Source of the DNA: JBBRCX01 sp038204465
GTDB lineage: Bacteria > Planctomycetota > Phycisphaerae > Tepidisphaerales > Tepidisphaeraceae
Reading direction: 5' to 3'
DNA length: 47,499 bases
Assembly: GCA_038204465.1 (NCBI GenBank)
Contig: JBBRCX010000027.1
Location: 1-47,499 of the forward strand
Positions 9,183 to 17,300 of the stretch are shown one piece after another (within the stretch, counting starts at the first letter, position 1; every line of letters begins with the position of its first letter). The position numbers and the translations under genes are program-made. The notes beneath the pieces were generated by a model, which saw only the letters and a program-made list of their open reading frames with translations, made no database searches and was not told where the DNA came from.

Positions 9183-9226
9183 AGCGGGTGGGACGATGCA
9201 AGTCGTCCCACCCGCTGATTCTTTTC
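9183..9226 (+). terminator. Rho-independent terminator after the SYLF lipoprotein gene
   Basis: AGCGGGTGGGACGA (9183-9196) pairs perfectly with TCGTCCCACCCGCT (9203-9216) over 14 bp with a six-base loop, then GATTCTTTT. It begins about 30 bases after the stop codon. Confidence 0.85.
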
Positions 9227-9307
9227 TGGGTGACGACGCGGCCGGCATGCCACGCGCAGCGGTACCCCGCGAGCATGGCAAGCCGGCTGCCCCGCCCGCC
9301 TCTCACT

Positions 9308-9361
9308 GCCGAAGCTGCATTTCAGGGGCTCGCGGGGGGCCGCCCCCGCGATGGCATTTCA
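9308..9361. repeat. Dispersed hairpin repeat, copy 1
   Basis: Starts with the 21 bases GCCGAAGCTGCATTTCAGGG+G, continues into a G-run/C-run hairpin (CGCGGGGG with CCCCCGCG) and ends with a second GCATTTCA. Copy 2 at 16543 shares the first 21 bases exactly and has the same plan with a different loop. The rest of the 9227-9600 gap shows no gene, apart from the promoter at its end. Confidence 0.7.
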
Positions 9362-9578
9362 ACCGAAAGAACAATCTCCACCCGAAGCGAATCATCTCCC
9401 CGCCCGCGCAAGTTTCATGACCCAACACGCAGAATCAATCTCCCGACAGCGAGACCGGCGCAAGGGACAATGCACCTACAGCAACGATGCCCAGAAGCCG
9501 GCTCCCCATCGGCCTCGGCTAACTTCCGACGAACCGTGCGCGCCAATTCCTGGCGTAGTCGATACATCCCCCCTGCGT

Positions 9579-9606
9579 TTGAAGTTGCCGCTCTCGCCAC
9601 TATAAA
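9579..9606 (+). promoter_or_regulatory. Promoter of the Gfo/Idh gene, leaderless
   Basis: TTGAAG (9579-9584), a 16-base spacer, then TATAAA (9601-9606). The -10 box ends six bases before the ATG at 9613, placing transcription start at the start codon. No Shine-Dalgarno sequence is present. Confidence 0.6.
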
Positions 9607-9612
9607 CGGGCG

Positions 9613-10650
9613 ATGGACAAGTTGCGGTTGATCCAGTGCGGCGTGGGCGGGTTTGGCGGGCCCTGGCTCAAGCAGCACGCCAGCCAATCCCCCGACTTCG
9701 ACCTCGTCGCAATCGTCGACGTCTCACCCGCCGCCCTCAAAGATGCCGGCGACGCCGTCGGACTGCCGGTCGAGCGGCGCTTCGCGACGCTGGAGATCGC
9801 GCTCGACAAAACTCCCGCCGAGGCAATCGTCACGGTCACTCCGCCGGCCGTCCACGTGCAGCATGCCCGGCTCGCCTTCGCCCGCGGGCTTCATGTCATG
9901 ACCGAGAAGCCGATCGCCGACACCATGGAAAACGCTCGCGAGATGGTCAGGCTCGCGAAAGAATTCAAACGCCAGTTGCTCGTCAGCCAGAACTACCGGT
10001 TCCGCCCCGCGATTCAGCAGCTCAAGCGCCTCCTGGCGGAGAAGACCGCCGGCGAATTTGGACACGGTCACATCGACTTCTACATTCCCGCCGACTTCAC
10101 CGGCAGTTTTCGCGAAACCATGAAGTACCCGTTGCTCGTCGACATGGCGATCCATCATCTCGACATGGTCCGCTGCATCACCGGGCGAAACATCACAAGG
10201 GTCACGGCGCAGACGTTCAACCCCGCCTGGTCGTGGTATCAGCACCATGCCGGGCTGAAGATGCTGATGGAGCTGGACAACCCCGGCGGCCCGCCGCTGC
10301 CGCTCAGCTACAGCGGCGACTGGAGCGCCCACGGCCGCAATACCAGCTGGAACGGAAACTGGCGCCTGCAGTGCGCTTCGGGATCGCTGCACCTCGACCT
10401 CGACCAGATCACTCTCGTGCGCAATGAACGGTGGGGAAAGAACCCGACGAGCGAAGTGATCGAGCCGACGCCCCTGCCGCGTCACGAGCAGGTCCAGACG
10501 CTGCACGATTTCGCCCAGGCCATCCGCACCGCGGCGCCTGCCGAGACCAGCGGCCAGGACAACATCTGGAGCTTCGCCGCCGTCATGGCCGCCGTGCGCA
10601 GCGCCGAAGAAAGACGCTCGGTAAACGTCGCCGAATTGGTGAGCGGATAA
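9613..10650 (+). CDS. Gfo/Idh/MocA family NAD(P)-dependent oxidoreductase
   Basis: 345 residues. The N-terminal Rossmann fold starts at once: LIQCGVGGFGGPW (6-18) is the dinucleotide loop, and Asp36 in VAIVDVS would contact the ribose. The family motif EKPIAD is at 98-103, the lysine being a catalytic residue. SQNYRFRP and the later DMAIHHLDMVR give the second conserved block with the proton-transfer His. These enzymes oxidise or reduce sugars, inositols or amino sugars; the substrate cannot be read from sequence. The ATG at 9613 is fixed by the -10 box six bases before it. It is followed head-to-head (convergent) by the parvulin gene, with 66 bases between. Confidence 0.9.
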   Translation: MDKLRLIQCGVGGFGGPWLKQHASQSPDFDLVAIVDVSPAALKDAGDAVGLPVERRFATLEIALDKTPAEAIVTVTPPAVHVQHARLAFARGLHVMTEKPIADTMENAREMVRLAKEFKRQLLVSQNYRFRPAIQQLKRLLAEKTAGEFGHGHIDFYIPADFTGSFRETMKYPLLVDMAIHHLDMVRCITGRNITRVTAQTFNPAWSWYQHHAGLKMLMELDNPGGPPLPLSYSGDWSAHGRNTSWNGNWRLQCASGSLHLDLDQITLVRNERWGKNPTSEVIEPTPLPRHEQVQTLHDFAQAIRTAAPAETSGQDNIWSFAAVMAAVRSAEERRSVNVAELVSG

Positions 10651-10716
10651 GCTTCATCACCGCGACACAAGCTCGCGCAATTGCCCGGCGATCTCGGGGG
10701 AAGGGGTTGTCCACCC

Positions 10717-11742
10717 TTATTCGTCGCGCGCCGCGGGCGCCCTCGGTTCACGCTCCGCTGCCGGACGCGTCGCGGGCGCGGTGGTTGCCGCCTCAGCGGG
10801 CCCCGGACCGAACAGCTTCGGGTCCAGCTTCTCCGGCTTTCCCTCCGTCAGCTTGTCGATCAGGTCCTCGATGCGCTTGCGCAGGACCAGTTCTTTCGCG
10901 TTTTCAAAACTGTTGGGCTGGCGCTTCTGCAACTGGATGATGTGATACCCGTACGACGATTTCACCGGCTGGCTGATCTCGTTCAACTTTAATCCGTAAG
11001 CGGTCTTCTCGAACGCCGGATCCATTCGGTAGCGCCCAAAAATCCCCAGGCCGCCCCCGTTCGCCGCCGACATCTGGTCGTCCGACTGCGTCTTCGCAAC
11101 CTGGGCGAAGTCTTCGCCGCTCGCCAGGCGCTTGCGGACCTCATCCGCTTTGGCCTTCGCCTGCGCGTCGCTCAGTGGCTGTTTCGGGTCGCGCGGATCC
11201 TGCGGCGGAACGGTTGACACCAGGATGTGCCGCGCCTCCAACTCGTCAAAGTAGTCCTTGTGCTCGTCGAAATACTTCTTGCTGCCTTCCACGTCGTCGC
11301 GGATCGAGCGGACCAGCGCGCCGGTCAGGATCTGGTCCCGATCGTACTTCAGCTGCAGGTCGAGCTGGTTCTTCGTCTCCTCCTGCTCATCGAGCCGTCG
11401 CCGCGCCGCTTCCGCGGCCAGCACTTTGCCTTTGAGCAAATCGCCCATCACCTGCCGGCGCAACTCCGGCTGGCCTTGCACCTGCGCCTGCGCCTGGGGC
11501 GGAAGGTTCCTCATGAACCGGTCATATTCTCCAACCGTCACCGTAACATCGCCCGCGCTGCCAATCACCGTCCGCGGGTCAGGCTGCGTTGCCGCGCTGC
11601 TCGGCCCCGTCGAAGCCCGTTCCTTCGCCGCGGGTATCTCGCGAGCCGGTTCCTGCGCCGCAACCCGCTCCGTCAATACCAGCGTCCCCATCGCGCCCCC
11701 CGCCACCAGCACTATCGCCCATCGCACGATTCTTTTGTTCAA
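10717..11742 (-). CDS. Exported parvulin-type peptidyl-prolyl isomerase (SurA/PpiC-like)
   Basis: 341 residues from a TTG start at 11742, chosen because AGGAG lies six bases upstream and the signal segment NKRIVRWAIVLVAGGAMGTLVL follows directly; longer frames to 11979 have no protein character. After a Thr/Ala-rich linker comes a SurA-like N-domain (about 70-165), then one parvulin domain: ARHILVST at its start, GGGLGIFGR in the middle and SSYGYHIIQL at its end. The C-terminal tail is Ala/Pro/Arg-rich. It should help fold or guide proteins in the periplasm. Only one parvulin domain is seen (E. coli SurA has two), so it is closer to PrsA/PpiC in plan. Confidence 0.88.
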   Translation of the reverse strand: MNKRIVRWAIVLVAGGAMGTLVLTERVAAQEPAREIPAAKERASTGPSSAATQPDPRTVIGSAGDVTVTVGEYDRFMRNLPPQAQAQVQGQPELRRQVMGDLLKGKVLAAEAARRRLDEQEETKNQLDLQLKYDRDQILTGALVRSIRDDVEGSKKYFDEHKDYFDELEARHILVSTVPPQDPRDPKQPLSDAQAKAKADEVRKRLASGEDFAQVAKTQSDDQMSAANGGGLGIFGRYRMDPAFEKTAYGLKLNEISQPVKSSYGYHIIQLQKRQPNSFENAKELVLRKRIEDLIDKLTEGKPEKLDPKLFGPGPAEAATTAPATRPAAEREPRAPAARDE

Positions 11743-12329
11743 ACGCTGCTCCTGTCTGTCCGGCCGACTGTATACGAAGAATCCGGCGCCGCAAAGGTGA
11801 TCGCGCCCACGCCCCTCCACGCCCCTCGACGCGCCGCTTGATCGGCCCGATGCACAAAAACTTTCGCAAAAACTGACGCATACCTTACTCACCCCGCGCG
11901 ACTCATAGTGGGCTTTGCAGGGCTTTCGTGGGCTTTCGTGGACCTGCCGACTGGCCTCATGCGCCGAACCCTGTCCCATGACCTCAATTTCGTGGGCACC
12001 CGGTCGGGCATGGGGTCATGCCGACCTTGGCGCCGAAATGCACCGCCGCCCTGCGGCCCTGCGGCCCTGCGGCCCTCGAGGCGGTTTTACCGATCATCTC
12101 TTCACATCTCAAAGGGCTTCGCGGAGGAAGACCATCGCTTATTCATTCTATATTCTTTAGAATAGAAGTCAAGCGGTGTTTTCTTGCGAGCTGGAAGGAG
12201 CAGCGCTACGCCGAAACCGGTGCGCAGCCGACATCAGCCACTGGTGACGACAGCGGGCATCGAACGGGGTGACATGGTTGTTGCTGGCGGCGCGTCGGAA
12301 CATCGCCGGGGTCCGAGCGTCAAAGCGTC
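11743..12329. other. 590-base gene-free stretch with short repeats
   Basis: Contains direct repeats of a GGGCTTTCGT-like unit at about 11919-11945, a hairpin GGTCGGGCATG / CATGCCGACC at 12002-12026, and three tandem CCCTGCGG units at 12049-12072. An AT-rich patch at about 12137-12165 includes the inverted repeat TTCTA / TAGAA and may hold a promoter for the gene at 12330. No open frame here looks like protein. Confidence 0.6.
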
Positions 12330-12947
12330 ATGAAGCGACTTCTGATTCTTCTCGGAATTGCTGCGGCATCCATTGCGGTGGGCGCGAGACTTTGGGATAG
12401 CGAGCAACGCGTGAATGCACGTCTGTCCGAGCTGGAGAACATCGTCGTTGGTCAGCGCAAAACATTGGACTCGTTATCCAACACAGACCCGGAGGACACC
12501 CCAAAACTCATGTTGATGCTTCGCGCGCTGGAGTCGGAATGGGTGGGAAGTCATTACTCTCCACTACAGGCTCGGCTTACCTGCGAGGCCGACGTCGTTC
12601 CCCCGCGGCACCCGATCCGTCTGTTGGCGGAAGTGCGAAACTCCAGCAACCAGCAACAAACGGTCAGCGAAATGCGGCTTCATGCAGGGAGTATCAAGCT
12701 GTACCTCGGCAGCAACCTGCTCAAATACCTGGGTCCGTGGAAGTCCATGCAGCCACCGCGGCCCGTTACCCTGGCGCCCGGCCGGATCATGCGTGCCTGG
12801 TTGGTCGTGGACTCTGGCCACTATGCGGAACTCAATAGCCCCGGCCAGTTTTCCGTGGAGTGGGCTTATGGCTCCATCGCCGATGCCGGCACCGTGACTT
12901 GGTTCGGAAGCTTGCCGCCGCTGCACGTGTCATGGAAACAGGAATGA
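12330..12947 (+). CDS. Uncharacterised membrane-anchored protein
   Basis: 205 residues. An N-terminal hydrophobic segment (LLILLGIAAASIAVGA) is followed by a short coiled-coil-like stretch (SEQRVNARLSELENIV, about 24-40). The remainder is a beta-rich domain with phrases such as VRNSSNQQQTVSEMRL and PGRIMRAWLVVDSG, which look like an immunoglobulin-like fold, but I recognise no named family. It is probably exported and anchored on the outer face of the inner membrane. No strong ribosome site precedes the ATG. Its stop overlaps a possible ATG of the next frame (ATGA at 12944), but that gene more likely starts at 13025. Confidence 0.6.
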   Translation: MKRLLILLGIAAASIAVGARLWDSEQRVNARLSELENIVVGQRKTLDSLSNTDPEDTPKLMLMLRALESEWVGSHYSPLQARLTCEADVVPPRHPIRLLAEVRNSSNQQQTVSEMRLHAGSIKLYLGSNLLKYLGPWKSMQPPRPVTLAPGRIMRAWLVVDSGHYAELNSPGQFSVEWAYGSIADAGTVTWFGSLPPLHVSWKQE

Positions 12948-13012
12948 AGCGGCGACTTCGTGCCGTGAGGTTTCAAACTGAACCACTACCCTGTTACGCT
13001 GCCGCGGTGGGG

Positions 13013-13018
13013 TACAAT
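13013..13018 (+). promoter_or_regulatory. -10 box of the DUF4149-like gene (leaderless)
   Basis: TACAAT ends six bases before the ATG at 13025. No ribosome site and no clear -35 element are present. Confidence 0.45.
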
Positions 13019-13024
13019 CCGACG

Positions 13025-13507
13025 ATGCAACGCGTCTTCGCCTCGGTTTTGATCGTGAGCTGGGCGCTGTGGTTGGGCGGAATCGGCACTTTATTCCTCG
13101 CGGCAACGACGCTCTTTGCCGCGTTCCCCGATGACCGGCAAATCGCGGGAACCGCCGCGAGCGCGATCTTCCGGGGCTTCGACCGCTATCAATTGCTCCT
13201 CGCGGCGGTCCTGCTGCTGGCGACGTTCGGCTCATACGTCTACCGCCGAACCAGGCTGCGGACATTCCTCTTCTGCCTCTTCGCCTTTGCCACGCTCAAC
13301 GCGGTCGTGAGCGCGGCCGTCATCACGCCGCGCATCGAAACGCTGCGCCAGACCGGAGTGACAGCGACGCCCCAGTTCCGCCGGCTGCACGGAAGCTCGA
13401 TGCTCGTGTACGTCACGCAGGCCGCGGCACTGCTGCTCGCAGGGCTGATGCTGCCTTCCGTATTCCGTGAGCCATTGCCCGAGGCGACGCATGGACCCGA
13501 CCGCTGA
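13025..13507 (+). CDS. DUF4149/TMEM205-like four-helix membrane protein
   Basis: 160 residues with four hydrophobic helices (about 4-30, 56-76, 84-102, 128-148). The plan matches the DUF4149 family: WLGGIGTLFLA in helix 1, LNAVVSAAVITPRIETLR at the end of helix 3, and RLHGSSMLVYVTQ opening helix 4, where the conserved P-R and H-G-S residues sit. Function of the family is unknown. Start: ATG at 13025 follows a TACAAT box by six bases; a start at 12944 would add 27 residues of non-membrane sequence. It is convergent with rsmA, 18 bases apart, with no terminator seen between. Confidence 0.72.
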   Translation: MQRVFASVLIVSWALWLGGIGTLFLAATTLFAAFPDDRQIAGTAASAIFRGFDRYQLLLAAVLLLATFGSYVYRRTRLRTFLFCLFAFATLNAVVSAAVITPRIETLRQTGVTATPQFRRLHGSSMLVYVTQAAALLLAGLMLPSVFREPLPEATHGPDR

Positions 13508-13525
13508 CCGTCTGGCGGGATCGGT

Positions 13526-14374
13526 TCACGTTGCCTTTCGCGCCACCTCGAACAGCTTGAGCAACTCTTCAGGCGAGAAAGTTTCCGGCCGCCGCGCCCC
13601 GTCAAACCGGGCGGCCTCCAACATTTGATCGGAATCGTAGCCCGCCTGCGCGAGCGCCCTGCGCAGCGTTTTTCGCCTAAACGAAAACAGCGCGTGGACG
13701 AACGAACCAAATCCGCCAACGCGCGGTCCCAGCCGATCGTCTCGAACCATCGTCACCAGCGCCGAGTCGATCTTCGGCGAAGGCCAGAACGCCTGCGGCG
13801 GGAGCGTCCGCAACACCCGCACCCGCGCCAGCATCTGCGCCATCACCGAGAGCGAGCCATACGCATCGGAGCCGGCCGCGGCCCGAAGGCGGTCGGCCAC
13901 CTCCTTCTGAACCGTGAACGCCAGCCGTTCCGCGCCCGCGATCAACATCTCGATCACCAGCGGCGAAGCGATGTTGTAGGGAAGATTGGCGACCAGCTTC
14001 ACCCGCCGGCCGTTTGACGACGCCTCTCGCATCGCCGACAGCAGATCGGGATTCAGCGCGTGCTTGCCGGCCAGGGCATCGCCTTCGATCAAACTGAAAC
14101 CCGCGCGATCCGCAAACCGCTCGCGCAGCAGCGCCGAAAGACCGCGGTCGATCTCCACCGCCAGCACGCCTCCCGCGCGCTCCAGCAACTCTTCGGTCAA
14201 CGTGCCGGTCCCCGGACCCACCTCGATCGCCAGATCGCTGCGATCCAGCTCCCCCGCCTCGGCGACGACCCGAACGAGGTTAGCGTCGATCATGAAGTTC
14301 TGCCCGAACCGATGCCGCGGCTCGCTTCCCGCCTGCTCCAGCAACGCCTGAATCTGGTGCTTGGTCTGCGCCAT
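13526..14374 (-). CDS. rsmA: 16S rRNA (adenine1518/1519-N6) dimethyltransferase
   Basis: Also called KsgA. Dimethylates two adjacent adenines in the 3' hairpin of 16S rRNA late in 30S assembly. 282 residues, normal length. Marks: RHRFGQNFMID (N-terminal), motif I IEVGPGTGTLT, EIDRGL for the ribose, EGDAL, and the catalytic motif IV NLPYNIASP. The tail block AFWPSPKIDSALV is typical. Start is taken at ATG 14374 (MAQTKHQIQ); an in-frame ATG two codons earlier (14380) cannot be excluded, while the longer frame to 14488 overlaps the divergent gene's promoter and is unlikely. Neighbour order does not suggest an operon. Confidence 0.95.
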   Translation of the reverse strand: MAQTKHQIQALLEQAGSEPRHRFGQNFMIDANLVRVVAEAGELDRSDLAIEVGPGTGTLTEELLERAGGVLAVEIDRGLSALLRERFADRAGFSLIEGDALAGKHALNPDLLSAMREASSNGRRVKLVANLPYNIASPLVIEMLIAGAERLAFTVQKEVADRLRAAAGSDAYGSLSVMAQMLARVRVLRTLPPQAFWPSPKIDSALVTMVRDDRLGPRVGGFGSFVHALFSFRRKTLRRALAQAGYDSDQMLEAARFDGARRPETFSPEELLKLFEVARKAT

Positions 14375-14522
14375 CCGCATAGACAGTAGACGCGGACGCA
14401 CGCCCTTGGAATCGAGCTCGTACAGCTGACCCGATTTGCCAGGATGCGCACCGCTGCACGTCGCCCAAACTCGAATCGGAGGCACCAATGGACTTTCCGC
14501 TTTCCCCGTCGCGCTCCAACCC

Positions 14523-14528
14523 TAAAAT
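14523..14528 (+). promoter_or_regulatory. -10 box of the HTH gene (leaderless)
   Basis: TAAAAT ends seven bases before the ATG at 14536. TTTCCC 16 bases upstream is a weak -35. No ribosome site. Confidence 0.45.
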
Positions 14529-14535
14529 GCACGCC

Positions 14536-15012
14536 ATGAAATCCTACGATGTCATTCGCCAGGCAGTGGACGAACCCGGAGTGAAGGCGGTGGCGGCCGC
14601 GCTGAAGGTCTCCCCGGCGCTGGTCTACAAATGGTGCGAGCCGCCCGCCGAGGCCGACGATCCCGATGGCAGCGGCGCCAAGAACCCGCTCGACCGCGTC
14701 CGCGAAATGTACGAGCTCACCAAGGACATCCGCCTCGTGCGCTGGCTCTGCAACCAGGCCGACGGGTTCTTCGTATCCAATCCCGTTTCATCGCTGCGCA
14801 AGACCCTGGACGAAGCGATCTTCAGCGAGACCCGCAGCATGGTGCGCGACTTCAGCGAATTGCTCGATGCCGTCACCGAATCGGTTGAGGATGAGCCGGG
14901 CATCGATGCCGACGAAGCCGACGCGATCCGTCAGAAGTGGGAGGACCTCAAGGCCTGCGTCGAGCGCTTCGTCATCGCCTGCGAAAAAGGCCACTACGGC
15001 CCGCGGAAATAA
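14536..15012 (+). CDS. Small HTH DNA-binding protein (phage CII-like)
   Basis: 158 residues. Residues 1-33 form a helix-turn-helix: DVIRQAVDEPGVKAVAAALK is helix 1-2 and VSPALVYKW the recognition helix, as in phage Cro/CII-type regulators. The remainder is helical: a loop rich in Pro/Asp, LVRWLCNQADGFFV (about 68-81), then acidic helices with a DEADAIRQKWEDLKACVERF end. The overall plan resembles the phage CII regulatory family (PF06892), but there is no phage context, and such stand-alone copies occur in Phycisphaerae. The ATG at 14536 is preferred over 14488 because the HTH begins there and a TAAAAT box abuts it. Targets unknown. Confidence 0.65.
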   Translation: MKSYDVIRQAVDEPGVKAVAAALKVSPALVYKWCEPPAEADDPDGSGAKNPLDRVREMYELTKDIRLVRWLCNQADGFFVSNPVSSLRKTLDEAIFSETRSMVRDFSELLDAVTESVEDEPGIDADEADAIRQKWEDLKACVERFVIACEKGHYGPRK

Positions 15013-15051
15013 CCGACGCAGCCGAACGAGGCTCCGGTTTCCCGCACCCGG

Positions 15052-15807
15052 CTACTCCGCCGCCATGCCCCGCGTCGCCGGCCCGGTGCTCGGGCGCGTG
15101 GAGAGCGACTGCATGATCTTCTCGCTCCACGCGTCGCTGGCCTGAGCGGCGTTGCGATATTTGCCCGCGGCGATTTCAGCCGTCAGGTCCTGAATGATTC
15201 GCGCCTGCACGATCACGTCGGCGACGCGCTGATCGACGATCTTCGCATCCGCCCCCTTGGCCAGGCTCGACACCGGCAGCCGCCACGCCTCATCCACGCG
15301 CTTCAGAACGAATGCCGCGGATGGGTCGGCGCCGTACGAGACGGTCGCCTGATCGTCCTTGATCGTGACCTGCGCCGCGTCGATCCGCTGCAGGGCGGCG
15401 ACGGGCGATGGGTCGCTCGTGCCGACCAGGTCTTTCGCGCCGATCTCCCCGAAGGCCTTGATCGACTCCTTCTTCATCGCGGCCTGCGCCGCCGCCATCT
15501 CCGCCATCGCCGTAACCATCCGCTGTTCGTCCGCGCTGGCCGCGTAAAGGACGGCGCTCATGGCCGCCACGTTCCCATCCTCCATCGCCGCGGCCAACGA
15601 CTTCAGCGCTGCCTTCGGAGTCGATCGGTCCGGCAAATCGAACGGTGTGGTGCTTTGTGTGGTCGCCGCGAAACCTGTCGTTCTCTGCGTCGTGGCCGCG
15701 ATCTGTGTGGTCGCGGTCTCATGCGTATCAGGAATGCTCCGGGAAGTCTGAGCCGGCGCGGCGGCAACGCTCGTCACAAGCCCAATCGCGATGATGGCAA
15801 GGCGCAT
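15052..15807 (-). CDS. Exported protein of unknown function
   Basis: 251 residues. A signal peptide (RLAIIAIGLVTSVAAAPAQ) is followed by a Thr/Gln/Ala-rich linker with repeated A-T-T-Q units (about 30-52). The mature domain begins DLPDRSTPKAALKSLAAAMEDGN, resembling planctomycete proteins in which a folded domain tracks small losses or checks (NTF2/DUF4878-like plan: helix, helix, then beta strands with VTIKDDQATVSYG). No catalytic residues are evident. The tail is Thr/Arg/Pro-rich. ATG at 15807 has GAGGAGA six bases upstream. It is divergent from the zinc-ribbon gene, 17-70 bases apart depending on that gene's start. Confidence 0.65.
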   Translation of the reverse strand: MRLAIIAIGLVTSVAAAPAQTSRSIPDTHETATTQIAATTQRTTGFAATTQSTTPFDLPDRSTPKAALKSLAAAMEDGNVAAMSAVLYAASADEQRMVTAMAEMAAAQAAMKKESIKAFGEIGAKDLVGTSDPSPVAALQRIDAAQVTIKDDQATVSYGADPSAAFVLKRVDEAWRLPVSSLAKGADAKIVDQRVADVIVQARIIQDLTAEIAAGKYRNAAQASDAWSEKIMQSLSTRPSTGPATRGMAAE

Positions 15808-15824
15808 CGTTTCTCCTCGTTCAT

Positions 15825-16436
15825 TTGAACAGAACGAGGACCCAACGCAAAACCCGCCGCTCGCGCCGATCAGCCGTGCGCAGAGCTATCATCAATCCGG
15901 TGCGCAGCACTCTCTCCACCCTCCTCGCGACTACATCGATGCTGCTCTGCGCGGCGACGCTGGTGCTTTGGATGAGAAGTTATCGGACCTGCGACGTGCT
16001 GCTTCGCCCTGTAAAACTTGGCGATTACTTCTGCATCACCTCCGAGCAGGGCGTCTTTACCTTCGAGGTTGAAGCAAAGCAGTCCGGCGTCCCGAAGCCC
16101 GGCTGGGTCTATTTCGACACCGCCCTCCCGCGACGGTGGCCCAGGCCCGGAGGAATCCTCGGCTTCGACCTCTACCACGGCGCAAACCGCCACTACGTCT
16201 TCCTCCCGACAACCGCCTATCGCGGCGCCGCCGTTCCCCACTGGTTCGCGACGATCACCTTCGCCCTTTGCCCGGCCGCCAATTTCCTCTACTGGCGCCG
16301 CCGCTTCATCAGACGACGCCGCGACGCCAACGGATTGTGCCCATCCTGCGGCTACGACCTGCGCGCCTCCCACACCCGCTGCCCAGAATGCGGCGCCACC
16401 ACCCAGAAGCGCAACCCGCAAGCGGCCACCAAGTAG
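15825..16436 (+). CDS. Membrane protein with C-terminal zinc ribbon
   Basis: Up to 203 residues. One hydrophobic helix near the N-terminus (TLLATTSMLLCAATLVLWM) and another near 145-158 (WFATITFALCPAANFLYW) flank a beta-rich exported domain of about 100 residues. The C-terminal cytoplasmic tail begins with an Arg-rich stop-transfer run (RRRFIRRRRD), then a zinc ribbon CPSCGYDLRASHTRCPECG with two CPxC knuckles. This layout is common in Phycisphaerae and its role is unknown. Start uncertain: the outermost frame opens with TTG at 15825; GTG at 15876 or 15900 would remove a very basic leader. A CACGGGCG hairpin overlaps the sequence just after the stop. Confidence 0.65.
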   Translation: MNRTRTQRKTRRSRRSAVRRAIINPVRSTLSTLLATTSMLLCAATLVLWMRSYRTCDVLLRPVKLGDYFCITSEQGVFTFEVEAKQSGVPKPGWVYFDTALPRRWPRPGGILGFDLYHGANRHYVFLPTTAYRGAAVPHWFATITFALCPAANFLYWRRRFIRRRRDANGLCPSCGYDLRASHTRCPECGATTQKRNPQAATK

Positions 16437-16457
16437 CACGGGCGTCCCCGCCCGTGC
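16436..16457. repeat. CACGGGCG hairpin, copy 1
   Basis: GCACGGGCG (16436-16444) and CGCCCGTGC (16449-16457) pair perfectly round a TCCC loop, directly at the stop codon of the zinc-ribbon gene. The same stem occurs at 24424 and 24537. It lacks a T tract, so it is a repeat rather than a standard terminator. Confidence 0.7.
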
Positions 16458-16871
16458 AGACGGCCCAAAAATAAGTAGGACACATCCCCCGCATCACAAT
16501 CCGTCACCCGACGTCCCTCCCAAGCCTCCTCACTGAAGGACCGCCGAAGCTGCATTTCAGGGGGTGCGGGGGAAAAGTCCCCCGCGTTTGCATTTCATGA
16601 GTCAGCAGCCAGGGCCGGAGCGAGATACCTCAACGTCTGCTTACCCCTCCGTGACCCAACGCGCCCGCCAACCTCAAGCCACGAAAGTCCACCCCTGCGC
16701 ATTGGAACATCTAAAAACGAAGGCGCCGGCGACGCTACCTGGCGCGACTCCGCAGGAACTCAGCAATCAACCCACCCCCGAAGTTGTACACCCTCCCCCC
16801 GATGTGTATGATTCGCACCCCGAGTTTTCGCCGGAACCGCCGCCCCGGCCCTTGCTTATACGAGGTTACCG
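16458..16871. other. Gene-free stretch before the small basic protein
   Basis: About 410 bases. It contains repeat copy 2 (16543-16596). A 109-codon open frame (16564-16893) is Pro-rich, starts inside the repeat and runs into the next gene in another frame, so I do not accept it as a gene. CTTATA/TTATAC at 16855-16861 is a possible -10 box for the small basic protein gene; the ATG follows 10 bases later. Confidence 0.5.
16543..16596. repeat. Dispersed hairpin repeat, copy 2
   Basis: The first 21 bases match the copy at 9308 exactly. The hairpin is GCGGGGGA / TCCCCCGC with an AAAG loop, and GCATTTCA recurs at its end. Two separate intergenic sites share this plan. Confidence 0.7.
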
Positions 16872-17285
16872 ATGTCACTGGATCGCAGTCTGAAAAGCGC
16901 CAATTCGCTCATCCGTCACCGCAATGTGCTGACGCGCGACGAGCGGCTCCTGAAGCTCAAGGAGGAGGAAAAGTGGACCGACGCCAGGAGCGTGTTCGGG
17001 CTCCCGAAGGTGGCCCACCGCAAGGCGACGGTGGCCAAGGCTGAGAAAGAAGAGGCCGCAGCCGACGCGGCGCTGGGCACGACCCCCGCAGGCACCGTCG
17101 CCGCTCCCGCCACCGGCGCAGCACCGACCAAGGGCGCGGCACCGGCCAAAGGCGCAGCCGCCAAGGGCGCCGCCCCGGCAGCCGCAGCCGCCCCCGCGAA
17201 AGGCACGGCGCCCGCCAAGGGCGCTCCCGCGGGCAAGGGCGCTCCCGCCGCCAAGGCCGCCGCACCCGCCAAGGGCAAGAAGTAA
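16872..17285 (+). CDS. Small basic protein (TIGR04137 family) with Ala-Pro-Lys-Gly tail
   Basis: 137 residues. Residues 1-55 (MSLDRSLKSANSLIRHRNV, LTRDERLLKLKEEEKW, VFGLPKVAHRKA) match a short basic protein conserved across planctomycetes, verrucomicrobia and chlamydiae and thought to act with the ribosome, though its role is unproven. The family protein usually ends near residue 60-80. Here about 80 further residues are repeats of A-P-A-K-G-A type, lysine-rich and disordered, like the tails of some nucleic-acid-binding proteins. Start: ATG at 16872, with CGAGG five to six bases upstream. The aminotransferase gene starts 15 bases after its stop, so they are probably co-transcribed. Confidence 0.85.
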   Translation: MSLDRSLKSANSLIRHRNVLTRDERLLKLKEEEKWTDARSVFGLPKVAHRKATVAKAEKEEAAADAALGTTPAGTVAAPATGAAPTKGAAPAKGAAAKGAAPAAAAAPAKGTAPAKGAPAGKGAPAAKAAAPAKGKK

Positions 17286-17300
17286 CTCGAGCCTCCTCCC

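Noticed and set aside
16564..16893. 109-codon open frame
   Set aside because: Starts within a repeat, Pro-rich and overlapping the small basic protein gene in another frame.
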